Positions 8,460 through 17,740 are shown, numbered from the stretch's first letter. The stretch is 45,351 bases of DNA from Sphingomonas sp. 37zxx (GCF_000786205.1 NZ_JROH01000029.1:1-45351); one strand, 5' to 3'. The notes: generated from the sequence alone by a model not told the origin. Made by a program: numbers and translations.

Positions 8460-9067
8460 AGCTATCGCTTACGGCGGCGGTGCTGGTCGGGGTTGCAGCG
8501 GTAATCTGGCTCTATGCCGCAACCTTCCCCGTGGAAACGCCCGCCACCGGGGCCGCCATGCCCAAGGCTGTAGTCGTTTCGAACGGACGGATTAAGCTCG
8601 ATCCGCAGCAAGTGGCGCAGACGCGCGACGATCGCCTGTGGCCGACCAAGATTCAGTCGCTGCTGCATGTCGATCATCCGCTGGCCTATGGCGAATGGGT
8701 CTGGAACGACCGGTCGGTGCCTGCGGGCAAGCAAAGCATTCGGGTCGATCTGACGACTCAGATCATCTCGGTACTGCGCGATGGCCATGAAGTCGGAACC
8801 GCCGTGATCCTGTACGGTGCCGACAACCACGAAACGCCGCTTGGGCGGTTCCCGATCCTGTCGAAGTCCGCCGATTATCGCTCGCGTGCTTATGACGTGC
8901 CGATGCCGTTTGCGATGCAGCTCACCACCGACGGGGTGTTCATCCACGGCAGCAACGTCCGATTGGGTAGCGCAACGCATGGTTGCATCGGACTTCCCCA
9001 GGAATTTGCCGAAAAGCTGTTCGAACAGGCCCAGCGCGGCGACGAGGTACTCATCGTCCGGTCGTAA
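8441..9067 (+). CDS. L,D-transpeptidase (YkuD family)
   Basis: A 208-residue membrane-anchored enzyme with one N-terminal membrane segment (residues about 8-27) and a periplasmic YkuD domain. The catalytic motif HGSNVRLGSATHGCIGLP is at 169-186, with the nucleophile Cys182 and His169/His180. Such enzymes make 3-3 cross-links in peptidoglycan or attach proteins to it. The GTG start has GGAG about 9 bases upstream and lies inside the end of the PEP-CTERM gene, so the two are probably translated together. The pairing with a sorted surface protein hints at cell-wall attachment, which is inference. Confidence 0.88.
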   Translation: MSFGGLKLSLTAAVLVGVAAVIWLYAATFPVETPATGAAMPKAVVVSNGRIKLDPQQVAQTRDDRLWPTKIQSLLHVDHPLAYGEWVWNDRSVPAGKQSIRVDLTTQIISVLRDGHEVGTAVILYGADNHETPLGRFPILSKSADYRSRAYDVPMPFAMQLTTDGVFIHGSNVRLGSATHGCIGLPQEFAEKLFEQAQRGDEVLIVRS

Positions 9068-9159
9068 CAATCAATATCATTAGCGCCGCGCTAACTAGTT
9101 TCCGGAACGGCCCGGTTATCTGCCGTCAGTAATGATCGCCTCCTTGGATCGGAGGGATC

Positions 9160-9690
9160 ATGGCTGTCTTTGCAAAAGGGATTCGGCAGGCGCTGTGCGG
9201 CTTGCTGATATTGTCCTGGCCGCTACTGGCCGGCGCGACCGACGACCGGGCAAATTTCGATGCCCGGATTTTGGCCGCGCATAATCGCGAGCGTGCTGGG
9301 CTTGGCCTGCCGATGCTGCGCTGGAACGTCGACCTGGCGGTTGGTGCCAAGCAATGGTCGGACACGCTCGGGCGAACCGGCCAGTTCATGCACTCCCCCG
9401 ATGATCCCGATGATGAATTGCTCGGTGAGAATATCTGGGGCGGCGACGTCGGCTTTTTCCAACCAGAGGCGATGGTGGCGTTGTGGGTCTCGGAAAAGCA
9501 GCAATTCCGCCAGGGCACCTTTCCCTATACCAGCCGTACCGGCGACGTCATGGACGTATCGCACTATACTCAGATCGTCTGGCGATCGACCACCGACGTA
9601 GGCTGCGCGATCAGCCGCGGCGCGAATGAGGAAATTCTGGTCTGCCGCTACAAGAATCCGGGTAACATCATGGGGCGGCGCGTTTACTGA
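9160..9690 (+). CDS. Secreted CAP-domain (SCP/PR-1) protein
   Basis: A 176-residue exported protein. The signal peptide has the core LCGLLILSWPLLAGA. One CAP domain follows, with the family marks AAHNRERAGLGLPMLRWN, GENIW, HYTQIVW (CAP signature 1) and a Cys-rich end VCRYKNPGN (signature 2). It resembles the plant PR-1 subgroup more than the YkwD type. The biochemical role of bacterial CAP proteins is largely unknown. The ATG is preceded by GGAGGG. It is convergent with the phosphatase gene, whose stop is 6 bp away. Confidence 0.9.
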   Translation: MAVFAKGIRQALCGLLILSWPLLAGATDDRANFDARILAAHNRERAGLGLPMLRWNVDLAVGAKQWSDTLGRTGQFMHSPDDPDDELLGENIWGGDVGFFQPEAMVALWVSEKQQFRQGTFPYTSRTGDVMDVSHYTQIVWRSTTDVGCAISRGANEEILVCRYKNPGNIMGRRVY

Positions 9691-9696
9691 TCGCCT

Positions 9697-10479
9697 TCAG
9701 CGCGGTCGGTGTTGTTGCAGAACCCAGCGCGCATCGCCCTCGAAGCCCATCGCAGTCAGCGTACCGAAGTGATAAGCTCCGGTGTCTATCCCGATCCCCC
9801 CCGCGCGCTCTTCGACCTGTTCGAAAATCGTGTGTCCGTGGACAATCACCTTGCCGGGGATCGGCGCCCGGCGGCGGTTTCGCAGGAATTCCTCGCGTAT
9901 CCATCGCAGATCGCTTTGCCGCTGCGCATCTAGCGGTACGCCGGGGCGAACGCCGGCATGCACGAACACATAATCGCCCTCGACGATCATGTGCTCAAAC
10001 CCCTTCAGGAACGCTTGATGCGCTTCGGGTACCGATACCCATAGCATCGCCGCCAATTGGCCCAAATCGACCGCATCGGCGTCACGGGCGGAAATACCAT
10101 AGCTCATCATCGTCTCGATGCCGCCGGTGCGCTTGAAGAAACGCAGGACGTCGCGATCTCCAGCCTCCAGCGCCATCAGAAACGTCTCCTCGTGATTGCC
10201 CAACAGAAACCGCGTGTCGGGACGCTCCTCGCGCAGCGCAATCAACCGGTCGATCACTTGCGCCGACTCCGGCCCGCGATCGATCACGTCACCAAGGAAG
10301 ATCATCTGGCCGCGCGGGCCGCCGCGCTGGGCATCGTCCTCATCGATTCGGGCCAGCAATCCCTCTAGCAGCCCCAAACAGCCGTGCACGTCCCCGATGG
10401 CATATATCCGCCGCCCCTCGGGTACATTGGCGGTGGCCGCAGCGCTCGATCGGGAAAGCAATCGCGAAAAGAGCGTCAT
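9697..10479 (-). CDS. Serine/threonine protein phosphatase (PPP-type metallophosphoesterase)
   Basis: A 260-residue cytoplasmic phosphatase of the bacterial PPP family. The di-metal site motifs are complete: GDVHG (29-33), GDVIDRG (63-69) and GNHE (94-97), with later His ligands in VFVHAGVRPG and VIVHGHT. Related enzymes dephosphorylate Ser/Thr or hydrolyse Ap4A; the substrate cannot be told from sequence. It is a single gene, divergent from the PilZ gene with a 173-bp gap between them. Confidence 0.9.
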   Translation of the reverse strand: MTLFSRLLSRSSAAATANVPEGRRIYAIGDVHGCLGLLEGLLARIDEDDAQRGGPRGQMIFLGDVIDRGPESAQVIDRLIALREERPDTRFLLGNHEETFLMALEAGDRDVLRFFKRTGGIETMMSYGISARDADAVDLGQLAAMLWVSVPEAHQAFLKGFEHMIVEGDYVFVHAGVRPGVPLDAQRQSDLRWIREEFLRNRRRAPIPGKVIVHGHTIFEQVEERAGGIGIDTGAYHFGTLTAMGFEGDARWVLQQHRPR

Positions 10480-10652
10480 CGTCCTTCATGGCCTCCGCAC
10501 CAGCCTGCGCGGCTATGGTTAACTACATATACGCAACGACAACGCAACGGGTGTATATGCAATAGCCGAGGTTGGCCCCAACGCCGGGCGACCCTCACGC
10601 TTTATAAAAGATTTCCCATTTAGGAACGACGTCGGCCACTAAAGGATTTTCA

Positions 10653-11117
10653 ATGTCGGTGCAGCAATCCCAACCATCCGATCGCCGCACCCGGGACCGC
10701 CGCGCCATCGGGCAGGACACGACGATCCGCCTCGATGCCAGCCCGCTCACCGCGTCGGCGGAGAATTTGTCGATGTTCGGGATGGGGCTGATCACCGACG
10801 CACCGCTGAAGCCCGGCACGACGGTGTCGATCGGACTACCTGGCTTGGGACAAGTCAACGCCACCATCGCATGGCGCGACGGTCCGCGGGCAGGTTGCAT
10901 CTTTCATGCGCCGCTCAGCCCCGAGATGCTGGCGCTGGCGTTTAATGGCGAGGTCGTGACCACGCCGGTCATAGAGATATGGCAGCGGCCGTTGCCGGGG
11001 ATCGACGACAATGACGGCGCGAATGAGTCACTGTCGTACCGAAATCGGCTGTTGCTGATCGTCAGCCTGGGCGCAGCTATGTGGGGTTTGATTATACTGG
11101 CCACGCAAGCACTCTGA
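10653..11117 (+). CDS. PilZ-domain protein with C-terminal membrane helix
   Basis: A 154-residue protein with a PilZ domain at about residues 10-105. Both c-di-GMP contact motifs are present: RxxxR within RRTRDRRAI (R12/R16) and NxSxxG in ENLSMFGMG. A single membrane helix (LLLIVSLGAAMWGLIILA) lies at the C-terminus, so the sensor is tethered to the inner face of the membrane. AGGA lies 6 bases before the ATG. Its position before the polysaccharide export genes makes c-di-GMP control of exopolysaccharide plausible, but no target is shown. Confidence 0.85.
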   Translation: MSVQQSQPSDRRTRDRRAIGQDTTIRLDASPLTASAENLSMFGMGLITDAPLKPGTTVSIGLPGLGQVNATIAWRDGPRAGCIFHAPLSPEMLALAFNGEVVTTPVIEIWQRPLPGIDDNDGANESLSYRNRLLLIVSLGAAMWGLIILATQAL

Positions 11118-11263
11118 GTACCACGCCGACCGGCGTAAGCTGGTTGCCGGGGCCTTACTTGCAAACACCATGACTGGCAGCGATCACATCGGCAGCGTCG
11201 GATCAGACCCCACTAACTATAGCATCAGGTCCAGACCGCCCGCCGCCGACGTTATCGTCGCGA

Positions 11264-12727
11264 TCAGATGCCGTAATTTACCCCGATCGTACCGCGCACT
11301 TCCTGGAAGTCGCCGATCAGCCCCTGCCGGTTCTCACGCCGCGAAACACCGACATTGGCATTCAGCCGCCAGCGCTGGTTCATGAGGTAGCGCGCCGTAA
11401 CATCTGCCACCGCGCGATCGGACGAACCATCGGCAGCGATGAAGTCGGCGAACTGATAGCCAACGCCGCCGCTGACGATCAAATTCCGCAACAGCTCGTG
11501 ATCTACGCCCGCGCTGACTTCGGTCACCAACGAAGCCGCCGAAATCGCCGAACCCACGTTTTGCAGACGCCGCCGGGCACCCAGCCTGAACGTCGTCAAT
11601 TCGGTAGCCAGATATTCCACCGACACGTCCAGCGCCACGCCGCTGATCGCGTCCACATTGGGATCTTTGAACTGACCGCGCAGATAGCCGATACCGATCT
11701 GGCCACGCCACAGCGCGTTGGTTTCACCGCGAATACCCGCGATCACTTCGACGACATCGGAATCGCGATTGATCAGCGGATCGCCGTCGAACCGCCGGAG
11801 CTCGCCGCCGATCGAGCCGAACACCGTCGCCGCGCCGGTGGTGTAACCCACGTCGACCCGCGCTTCGTAGAAGTTGAAATCACGAAAATCCTGGTCGAGC
11901 CGAAGCCCGTCGACCGTCTCCGCTGATTTGTAGTCAAAGCGCCCGATCTGACCATCGAGCGAAACGACCAAGCGCCCCATGGTATTGCGCGCGCCGACCG
12001 CGACGCCGGTGAAATCATACCGAATTGGCTCACGCGTCAGCAGTACCTCACCGACCGCACCACGATCGATGAGCTGATGCTCGCGCCGCACGTCGAACGA
12101 CAGACTATCGCCCCGCGAAATATCGTAGCGCCCGCCGATCCGCCCGGCATAGGTCACCGCGTCTTCGCTGCTGTTGTCGAGATAGGTGCGGCTGTTCACC
12201 GCCAAATCGGCATCGATCGCGTGGCGCGTCAGATCCGAACGAAGCGCAGCGGTCGCTCCGATTTCGCCGAAAGCATCGCCCGACCCATCGGGCTGTTTGA
12301 AGATATTCGATGTCGCACCGACGTTCGCCGTCACCGTCGGCAAAAACAGGAATGATCCGGTCCGGATTCCCTGACGGTCGAACAACGGCCTCGATCGTCC
12401 CGCCACCGTGGTGCCGCGCCCCGAAGCGGTCCGCAGCCGAACGGGAACCAGCTGGCCGCTGGTCGTCGGCTGCTGGCTTGCGCTATCCGCCTGCCGAGCG
12501 CCACCGCTGCTCGGAAGTTCGACCGAACCGTCGACGATTTCGTCCAGCACCGGTCCGCGCGGGAGCAGCACTGCCCCGCTGTCACGCACCTGTCCGCCGG
12601 GAGGCGCAAGCCCGCCCGTACCAAGCGACGTCGGCCCCACCGGAGAAGGCGGGGTTTCCTGCGCCATCGCCGTGGTATCGGCGAGCAGCGCCAACACGGT
12701 CAGACCAGCCAATGCCGTCGACCGCAT
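11264..12727 (-). CDS. Outer-membrane beta-barrel protein of exopolysaccharide locus (GelF-like)
   Basis: A 487-residue protein with a signal peptide ending near TTAMAQ and a Pro/Gly-rich segment to about residue 110. The remainder is alternating amphipathic strands typical of an outer-membrane barrel (many Gly-aromatic and Arg-Asp pairs, ending EVRGTIGVNYGI). Barrels of this kind follow the OPX lipoprotein gene in sphingan loci (GelF/SpsF-like). The gene starts 14 bp after the OPX stop, so both form one operon. A role in polymer export or surface retention is inferred from context; no catalytic site is seen. Confidence 0.75.
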   Translation of the reverse strand: MRSTALAGLTVLALLADTTAMAQETPPSPVGPTSLGTGGLAPPGGQVRDSGAVLLPRGPVLDEIVDGSVELPSSGGARQADSASQQPTTSGQLVPVRLRTASGRGTTVAGRSRPLFDRQGIRTGSFLFLPTVTANVGATSNIFKQPDGSGDAFGEIGATAALRSDLTRHAIDADLAVNSRTYLDNSSEDAVTYAGRIGGRYDISRGDSLSFDVRREHQLIDRGAVGEVLLTREPIRYDFTGVAVGARNTMGRLVVSLDGQIGRFDYKSAETVDGLRLDQDFRDFNFYEARVDVGYTTGAATVFGSIGGELRRFDGDPLINRDSDVVEVIAGIRGETNALWRGQIGIGYLRGQFKDPNVDAISGVALDVSVEYLATELTTFRLGARRRLQNVGSAISAASLVTEVSAGVDHELLRNLIVSGGVGYQFADFIAADGSSDRAVADVTARYLMNQRWRLNANVGVSRRENRQGLIGDFQEVRGTIGVNYGI

Positions 12728-12741
12728 CTCTAGATAATTGC

Positions 12742-13317
12742 TCAGAAGTAACGCTCCCCAACTCGCAGCACATCACCTGGCTGAATTTTCACGTCGGTCG
12801 CGGTGTCGACCTCATATTCCTGATCGCTCCCGGCGCGACGAAGAAAAATCCGCTTCGTATTCGCTCGATACGTATAGCCACCCGCAGTGGCGATCGCCCC
12901 GAGCACCGTCAGATTTTCGGTCGTCGGGTACCGGCCGGGCCGCTGAATTTCACCCAGGATGAAGAAAGGCCGAAAGTCATAGACTTCGACGGCAAGCTTC
13001 GGGTCGGACAGATAACCCGCGGCAAAACGCTGGGTCAGCGCTGCCTCGAGTTCGCGCGCGGTCAGGCCGACGGCGCGCACGTCGCCGATCAGCGGCACCG
13101 AAACCACGCCATTGCCCGAAACCTGATATTCGCCGCTGAGCGACGCTTCGTTGAACACCGTCAGCCGAAGCTTGTCGCCCAAGCCCAGGCGATAAACCGA
13201 TCCTTCGGCGCTCATCGCCGATGCCGGCAAAGCGGGCCGGCGCTCCTGCGCACAGGCGGTGATGGTTGCGGTCATTATCAGCAAAGTGGCAAAGCGCTTG
13301 CTCACTGAAAGTTTCAT
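12742..13317 (-). CDS. Polysaccharide export (OPX/Wza-type) lipoprotein
   Basis: A 191-residue outer-membrane export protein. The signal peptide ends at the lipobox TITAC. A polysaccharide-export domain (YRLGLGDKLRLTVFNE) follows, then a SLBB-type domain (FFILGEIQRPGRYP, then LTVLGAIATAGGYTYRANTK). It is a short OPX of the GelD/SpsD type without the long C-terminal helix of E. coli Wza. The start MKLSVSKRF is preceded by AGGGGG with 7-base spacing; the longer frame is rejected. It forms the pore or collar for polymer exit together with the downstream barrel protein. The cognate co-polymerase/kinase is not in this window. Confidence 0.92.
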   Translation of the reverse strand: MKLSVSKRFATLLIMTATITACAQERRPALPASAMSAEGSVYRLGLGDKLRLTVFNEASLSGEYQVSGNGVVSVPLIGDVRAVGLTARELEAALTQRFAAGYLSDPKLAVEVYDFRPFFILGEIQRPGRYPTTENLTVLGAIATAGGYTYRANTKRIFLRRAGSDQEYEVDTATDVKIQPGDVLRVGERYF

Positions 13318-13416
13318 CGACAACCCCCTGTTAATGATAGCGACCGTGGCACAATCACGCCGCGCGGGCAATCTGCTTGCGGCCCGCAGCGTCCCAGTAA
13401 AGGTGAAGGTGGTAGA

Positions 13417-14379
13417 ATGCTACGGCGAACAACGGTACGCTTCCGGCGCAGCCTGGCGGCAGCATTCGCATTGGCCGCGATATTGTTGTCGGCGGCACCT
13501 TGGGTCAACCCGGCATGGCCCGGAGCCAATTCGCTCGCCGCGGCACTACCCATCGTCCCGGGGATAGCCGTGGTGGCGCTGGTGATTGGCGGCTGGCGAT
13601 CCTTTAGCGGAATCGCGGCGGCAATTGCCGGCATTCTTGCGATCGCCACGATCGCGGGCGAAGCGATGCAGGTGCCAAAGGATGCGGGTGAGGCAAAGCC
13701 AGACCTGGTGGTCATCACATACAATGTCGGCCACGCCAATCGCCGTCCTGCGGCAACGATAGCCTGGCTCGCTGCCCAGCGCGCCGATGTTCTGCTGTTG
13801 CAGGAAACCGACGGAGCGATCGCGCCTTTCCTCAGCGACCTGCGCAAACACTACCCCTATTACAACGCATGCTCCGATTCCTGCTCGATGGCGATATTCT
13901 CGCGGCTGCCGATGGCACGCCCGCGCTATCGCTTCCGCAATTCGGCGGGCAAGCAAATCGGGCCGGCGCTGCTGCAGGCAAGAGTGCGCCTGCCCAATGG
14001 GCGACACGTGCAAGTCGCGACCATCCATCTGTCACGCCGCTTGTCCGCCCGGCGAAGCGCCGAACAGCGCCAAAGCCTGGTCGACACCGTGAACATGGCC
14101 GCCGATTCGTCGCTGATCCTTGCTGGCGATTTCAACCTGGTGGGGTGGAGCAGCGCGATGCGCGGGCTCGACCGGGGATTGGCGCCCGCCCGGCGGGTGA
14201 CCCGCGCGCTGCTCACCTACCCTGCCCAGCCATTGCCGCTGGTCGGCATCGATCATCTATTTGCCGGCTCGCAACTGCGCGCGCTGTCGGTCCATCGGCT
14301 AATCGCGACGGGATCGGACCATCGCGCCGTTCGTGTAGAACTGGTTTGGCAGCCTAACCCCAGTATGATAGCCGACTGA
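13417..14379 (+). CDS. Endonuclease/exonuclease/phosphatase-family protein, membrane anchored
   Basis: A 320-residue protein with two or three N-terminal membrane segments (to about residue 85) and a periplasmic EEP domain. The catalytic motifs are seen in order: TYNVGHAN, LLLQETDG, GDFNLVGWS and GSDHRAV. This matches the inner-membrane EEP family (YafD-like). The fold cleaves phosphodiester or phosphate bonds of nucleic acids, lipids or inositols; the substrate is not predictable here. The ATG has AAGGTGG upstream. It is divergent from the OPX gene and lies 35 bp before the TolC-like gene on the same strand. Confidence 0.85.
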   Translation: MLRRTTVRFRRSLAAAFALAAILLSAAPWVNPAWPGANSLAAALPIVPGIAVVALVIGGWRSFSGIAAAIAGILAIATIAGEAMQVPKDAGEAKPDLVVITYNVGHANRRPAATIAWLAAQRADVLLLQETDGAIAPFLSDLRKHYPYYNACSDSCSMAIFSRLPMARPRYRFRNSAGKQIGPALLQARVRLPNGRHVQVATIHLSRRLSARRSAEQRQSLVDTVNMAADSSLILAGDFNLVGWSSAMRGLDRGLAPARRVTRALLTYPAQPLPLVGIDHLFAGSQLRALSVHRLIATGSDHRAVRVELVWQPNPSMIAD

Positions 14380-14414
14380 CACAGGCCGGCGGGGGGTCGG
14401 CTGCGGGGGGCGAT

Positions 14415-16004
14415 ATGGGATTTATTCGCAAGCTGTTGCTGGCGTCTGCGGCGCTGACGGGCGTGACTACACCGGCCAATGCCGACTCATTGGGCCAGGC
14501 AATCGCCGATGCCTATCGCAACAACCCCCAGCTCGAATCCCAGCGCGCGCAATTGCGAGCACTGGACGAAACGGTCATCCAGGCCGCCTCGCCCTATCGC
14601 CTGAACGCCAGTGTCGTGACGACGATGGTGTATCAGGAACAGGACCAGCGAAATGTCTTCGATAGCTTTGCCACCTTGCGCGAGCGGCAGTCGGGCATAT
14701 CGCTGACCGCCCGGCAAATCCTGCTCAATGGCGGCCGGACCGCCGCGCAGGTGTCGGCGGCGGAAGCGGGCATCTTGTCGGGCCGCGAACGGCTTCGCGA
14801 AGTCGAGAATTTCATCCTGCTCGAAGTCGTCGATTCCTATGTATCGGTCCGCCGCGACATCGCGCTGGTCGCCATTCAGCAGCAGGCTGTCGATTCCTAC
14901 CAACGGCAAGTTCGACAGGCGCAGGCCCGCGAGCGCGGCGGTGATCTGACTCGGACCGACATCGCCCAGGCCGAAGCACAGCTCCAGATCATCCGGTCAC
15001 AGCTCGTACAGGCGCAGGCGGCGTTGCAGAATAGCCGTGCGCGCTTCGCAGCGGTGGTCGGTCGCAACGCGGACATGCTCGATCCCGAACCGGCGTTACC
15101 CGGCCTGCCGGTATCGCTCGATGCCGCCTATCAGGTCGCCGAGCAGGAAAGCCCGACGCTGTGGCAAGCAATCCTGAACGAGCGGGCCGGGCGCGATCGG
15201 ATTGCCGCCGAACGCGCCGAACGCAACCCGGTGTTCGCGATCGAGGGAAGCTATGGCTATAACGCACCCAGCTTCCAGACGCGCGATCTGGGCCAGGGCA
15301 TTCTCGGCCGGGCAACGCTGACCATTCCGATCCTCACTGCGGGGGTTGTCGATTCGCGGGTGCGCGCCGCGATTGCGTCGCAACAGGCGCTGCAGTTCCA
15401 GATCGAAGTCACCCGCCGCGCCGTCGACGTCGCACTGCAAAACGCCTGGAACCAGTCGATCTCGGCGCGCGATCAGGAGGTTGCCGGCGAACGGGCGGTG
15501 ACAGCCGCGCAACAGGCGCTGGAAGGCGTGCGGCGCGGATTCGCAGAGGGATTCCGCAGCAACTTCGAGGTTCTGGATTCAGAGCAGCGGCTATTGAACG
15601 CGCAGCTCATCCTCGCCAATGCCCGCTATCTGCGATATGCCAGCCAGGCTAATCTTCTGGCCTATCTGGGCCGGCTCGAAGCGGCGGCAGTCGATGAGGC
15701 GGTCGCAATATATGACAAGGCCGTCAATTTGCGGCAGACCCAGGCCCAACAATTCGACCCGTTCCAGCCGATCGTGCAGCCGCTCGACAAATTGTCGCGG
15801 TCATCGGACCGCGGCCGCGAAGCAGTGAAGCTCGAACCCGCCACGGGTGCGACCGTCCGCCCGGCCAACGTCCCGCCGCCTTCGGGAGACCTGTCGACGA
15901 CATTGCCGGTCAACCCCGGCGGTCGGCCAATCCCGATCGGCCGAGACGTGACGCCGCCCAGCGGAACCCTGAAGGGTGGCACCCCGCGCGATCCAGCGAA
16001 CTAG
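14415..16004 (+). CDS. TolC-family outer-membrane channel (type I secretion)
   Basis: A 529-residue TolC-like protein. The signal peptide ends at PANA, residue 23. Two repeated OEP halves follow, with the coiled-coil helices typical of the family (QAIADAYRNNPQLESQRAQL near the start, EGVRRGFAEGFRSNFEVLDS in the second half). A long Pro-rich tail lies at about 455-529. TolC proteins form the outer-membrane duct for type I secretion and efflux. Several proteins encoded further on have RTX repeats and no signal peptide, so they are candidate cargo. No ABC or adaptor gene is adjacent, which is unusual for a dedicated type I system. Confidence 0.92.
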   Translation: MGFIRKLLLASAALTGVTTPANADSLGQAIADAYRNNPQLESQRAQLRALDETVIQAASPYRLNASVVTTMVYQEQDQRNVFDSFATLRERQSGISLTARQILLNGGRTAAQVSAAEAGILSGRERLREVENFILLEVVDSYVSVRRDIALVAIQQQAVDSYQRQVRQAQARERGGDLTRTDIAQAEAQLQIIRSQLVQAQAALQNSRARFAAVVGRNADMLDPEPALPGLPVSLDAAYQVAEQESPTLWQAILNERAGRDRIAAERAERNPVFAIEGSYGYNAPSFQTRDLGQGILGRATLTIPILTAGVVDSRVRAAIASQQALQFQIEVTRRAVDVALQNAWNQSISARDQEVAGERAVTAAQQALEGVRRGFAEGFRSNFEVLDSEQRLLNAQLILANARYLRYASQANLLAYLGRLEAAAVDEAVAIYDKAVNLRQTQAQQFDPFQPIVQPLDKLSRSSDRGREAVKLEPATGATVRPANVPPPSGDLSTTLPVNPGGRPIPIGRDVTPPSGTLKGGTPRDPAN

Positions 16005-16061
16005 GCGGCAGCCCCGCCGCCTCGCCCTCCTGGTCCTCCTGGTCCTCCTGATTGCGAGGCT

Positions 16062-16078
16062 TCCCCCGCTCAGGGGGA
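16062..16078. terminator. Short stem-loop between convergent genes
   Basis: A 6-bp stem (TCCCCC / GGGGGA) with a 5-base loop lies between the stops of the TolC-like and HTTM-like genes. There is no good T-run on either side, so it is a weak terminator candidate. Confidence 0.3.
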
Positions 16079-16091
16079 GCGTCCCGTCAGA

Positions 16092-17597
16092 TCAGTGGGT
16101 GCAGGGCTTTGGCCGAGTCCAATCGATCGGCTTGAAATCCAGCAACTTGCGTTCGATGAAATTCGGGCGATACCCTGTATACGTGGCCGCAGTCACCCCG
16201 CTATATACCTTGCCGTCGATGACATAAGTAAACCAATCCTTGGGATTGCCCAGGATTCGAAGCGCCAAATCGTGCTCGGTCAAAAAGTCGCCATTATTGC
16301 CCTGCGGCAAGAGTTTAGGGTTCGACGTTTCGGCTATTCTCGCCACCTTGGCTTGATAGGAAAACAAATAGGGCGGCGAACCGAACATCATATGGTTGGT
16401 AACCCCGCCCTCGGTATGTAAGTTGCTGAACATCGCGATCGAGCTTTCGGTCTTCAGGCCGACATAGGGCGACCAGCAAGAGACGAACAGAACCACCGGG
16501 AACAGATAGAGCCACCAGGGCCGCTTCTCGGTACGCGCGAACTGCCAGTTCGCGGTCGACGCCAATGCCGCGCGCAGGATGAATATCATCGCGATCCCGC
16601 CAAGCACGGCCCAAGCCACCAGCCAGGCCGAATGCCACAAGATGCGAAACGGTCGATCGACAAAGCTGTACGACAGCCACGTAACGGTCGCGGTCCCGAT
16701 CAGCAGCGCTGCCACCAGTAACGCGAAGGTCGCAGCGCCCGCCCGCAACTGGACGACTTTCCGCGCGACCTGGCTTATATCGGCGTAGAGCACCAACGCC
16801 GATTGGCGCGGCATCGACAGCATATAGAGCGCGAACACCAGGCTCGAGAAATCCATGTAATAGGAATAGCCCGAAATCGGGATGACATAATGAAACGGCA
16901 GGCTGATCAGCAACCCCAGCCAAAATAGCCGCCGTATATACAAACACGCTATCGCAATCGCTTCGATCACAAAGGTCGAATAGATTGCGAGATACCGCCC
17001 GACCAGGCTGTCATCGAGCCCGAACTCGCGCGTGAGCGGCACATATAATGCGGTTGCACAGCTGACAGCCGGATCGAGGAAGTCGGTATTGATTTTGTGG
17101 AAAATTCCAAAGAAATACATGATTGCCAACAACGACTTCGCGACGAACCGCAAGCGTTCATAGATCAACGCTTCCGAATTCTTCCGGTCGTTGCGTAGTA
17201 GCAATTGCGGACCGATCACGGCCACGATCGCCAGATTCATGTAGGTCGCGATCGTCTGGTTGTTCGACGACACCGGCATACGGCTGGCATAGGCAATACA
17301 CAGCAGCGCCGCGAGTGACAGAAGCGTCGCCAATCGCGACGGCTTCCACATCACATAGAGCGCATTCAGGATAATCGCGATTTCAAGGATCTGGTGCTTG
17401 ACCCCCTTCAGCCCCAACAGAAAAGGTGTGTGCGACACCGAGCTGAACAGCATCGCCATGCCCCACATCGCGGCAAATACCATCAAGCTATCGCTGGGCA
17501 CCGCTTGCTGCCGAAGGGCGGCGTTTTTTTCTTCTTCTTGCGAAAAATTGAAAAAGCTTTTGGCGAGCGAGAGCGGCGGCTGCGCGGCGGTCGCCAT
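16092..17597 (-). CDS. HTTM-type polytopic membrane protein (gamma-carboxylase-like)
   Basis: A 501-residue inner-membrane protein with around nine hydrophobic segments. The central block IFHKINTDFLDP, then FHYVIPISGYSYYMDFSSL, resembles the HTTM domain of vitamin-K-dependent gamma-carboxylase relatives (Lys-Asn/Asp motif, His after a membrane span, aromatic-rich loop). The C-terminal part is periplasmic and soluble. Bacterial HTTM proteins often sit beside DCC thiol proteins, as here at 18076. The start MATAAQPPLSL overlaps the stop of a microprotein gene (TAATG). The upstream extension to 17711 is in the frame antiphase to that microprotein and is rejected. The reaction is unknown. Confidence 0.65.
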   Translation of the reverse strand: MATAAQPPLSLAKSFFNFSQEEEKNAALRQQAVPSDSLMVFAAMWGMAMLFSSVSHTPFLLGLKGVKHQILEIAIILNALYVMWKPSRLATLLSLAALLCIAYASRMPVSSNNQTIATYMNLAIVAVIGPQLLLRNDRKNSEALIYERLRFVAKSLLAIMYFFGIFHKINTDFLDPAVSCATALYVPLTREFGLDDSLVGRYLAIYSTFVIEAIAIACLYIRRLFWLGLLISLPFHYVIPISGYSYYMDFSSLVFALYMLSMPRQSALVLYADISQVARKVVQLRAGAATFALLVAALLIGTATVTWLSYSFVDRPFRILWHSAWLVAWAVLGGIAMIFILRAALASTANWQFARTEKRPWWLYLFPVVLFVSCWSPYVGLKTESSIAMFSNLHTEGGVTNHMMFGSPPYLFSYQAKVARIAETSNPKLLPQGNNGDFLTEHDLALRILGNPKDWFTYVIDGKVYSGVTAATYTGYRPNFIERKLLDFKPIDWTRPKPCTH

Positions 17598-17740
17598 TAG
17601 TTGGGGACTACGCCGGAGATTATCGGCAAGTTTAAAAATGCCACAGAAATCGCCACGATGACTAGCGCAATCATTGCCACCATTACCGCACGCTTCCACA
17701 GGCTGCCCCACGCGGCAGCCGCATGTGTAGAATCGATCAT
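17597..17740 (-). CDS. 47-residue single-span membrane microprotein
   Basis: A short ORF encoding MIDSTHAAAAWGSLWKRAV followed by a hydrophobic helix rich in Val, Ile and Ala and a short tail ending GVVPN. It starts with ATG at 17740, preceded by GGCGGAAG. It stops in TAATG, sharing one base with the start of the HTTM-type gene. The overlap and the clear membrane helix argue for a real, translationally coupled partner of that protein. It matches no family I recognise. Confidence 0.55.
   Translation of the reverse strand: MIDSTHAAAAWGSLWKRAVMVAMIALVIVAISVAFLNLPIISGVVPN

Noticed and set aside
16024..16050. TCCTGGTCC direct repeat (about 2.3 copies)
   Set aside because: Too short and isolated to be called more than low-complexity sequence between convergent genes.
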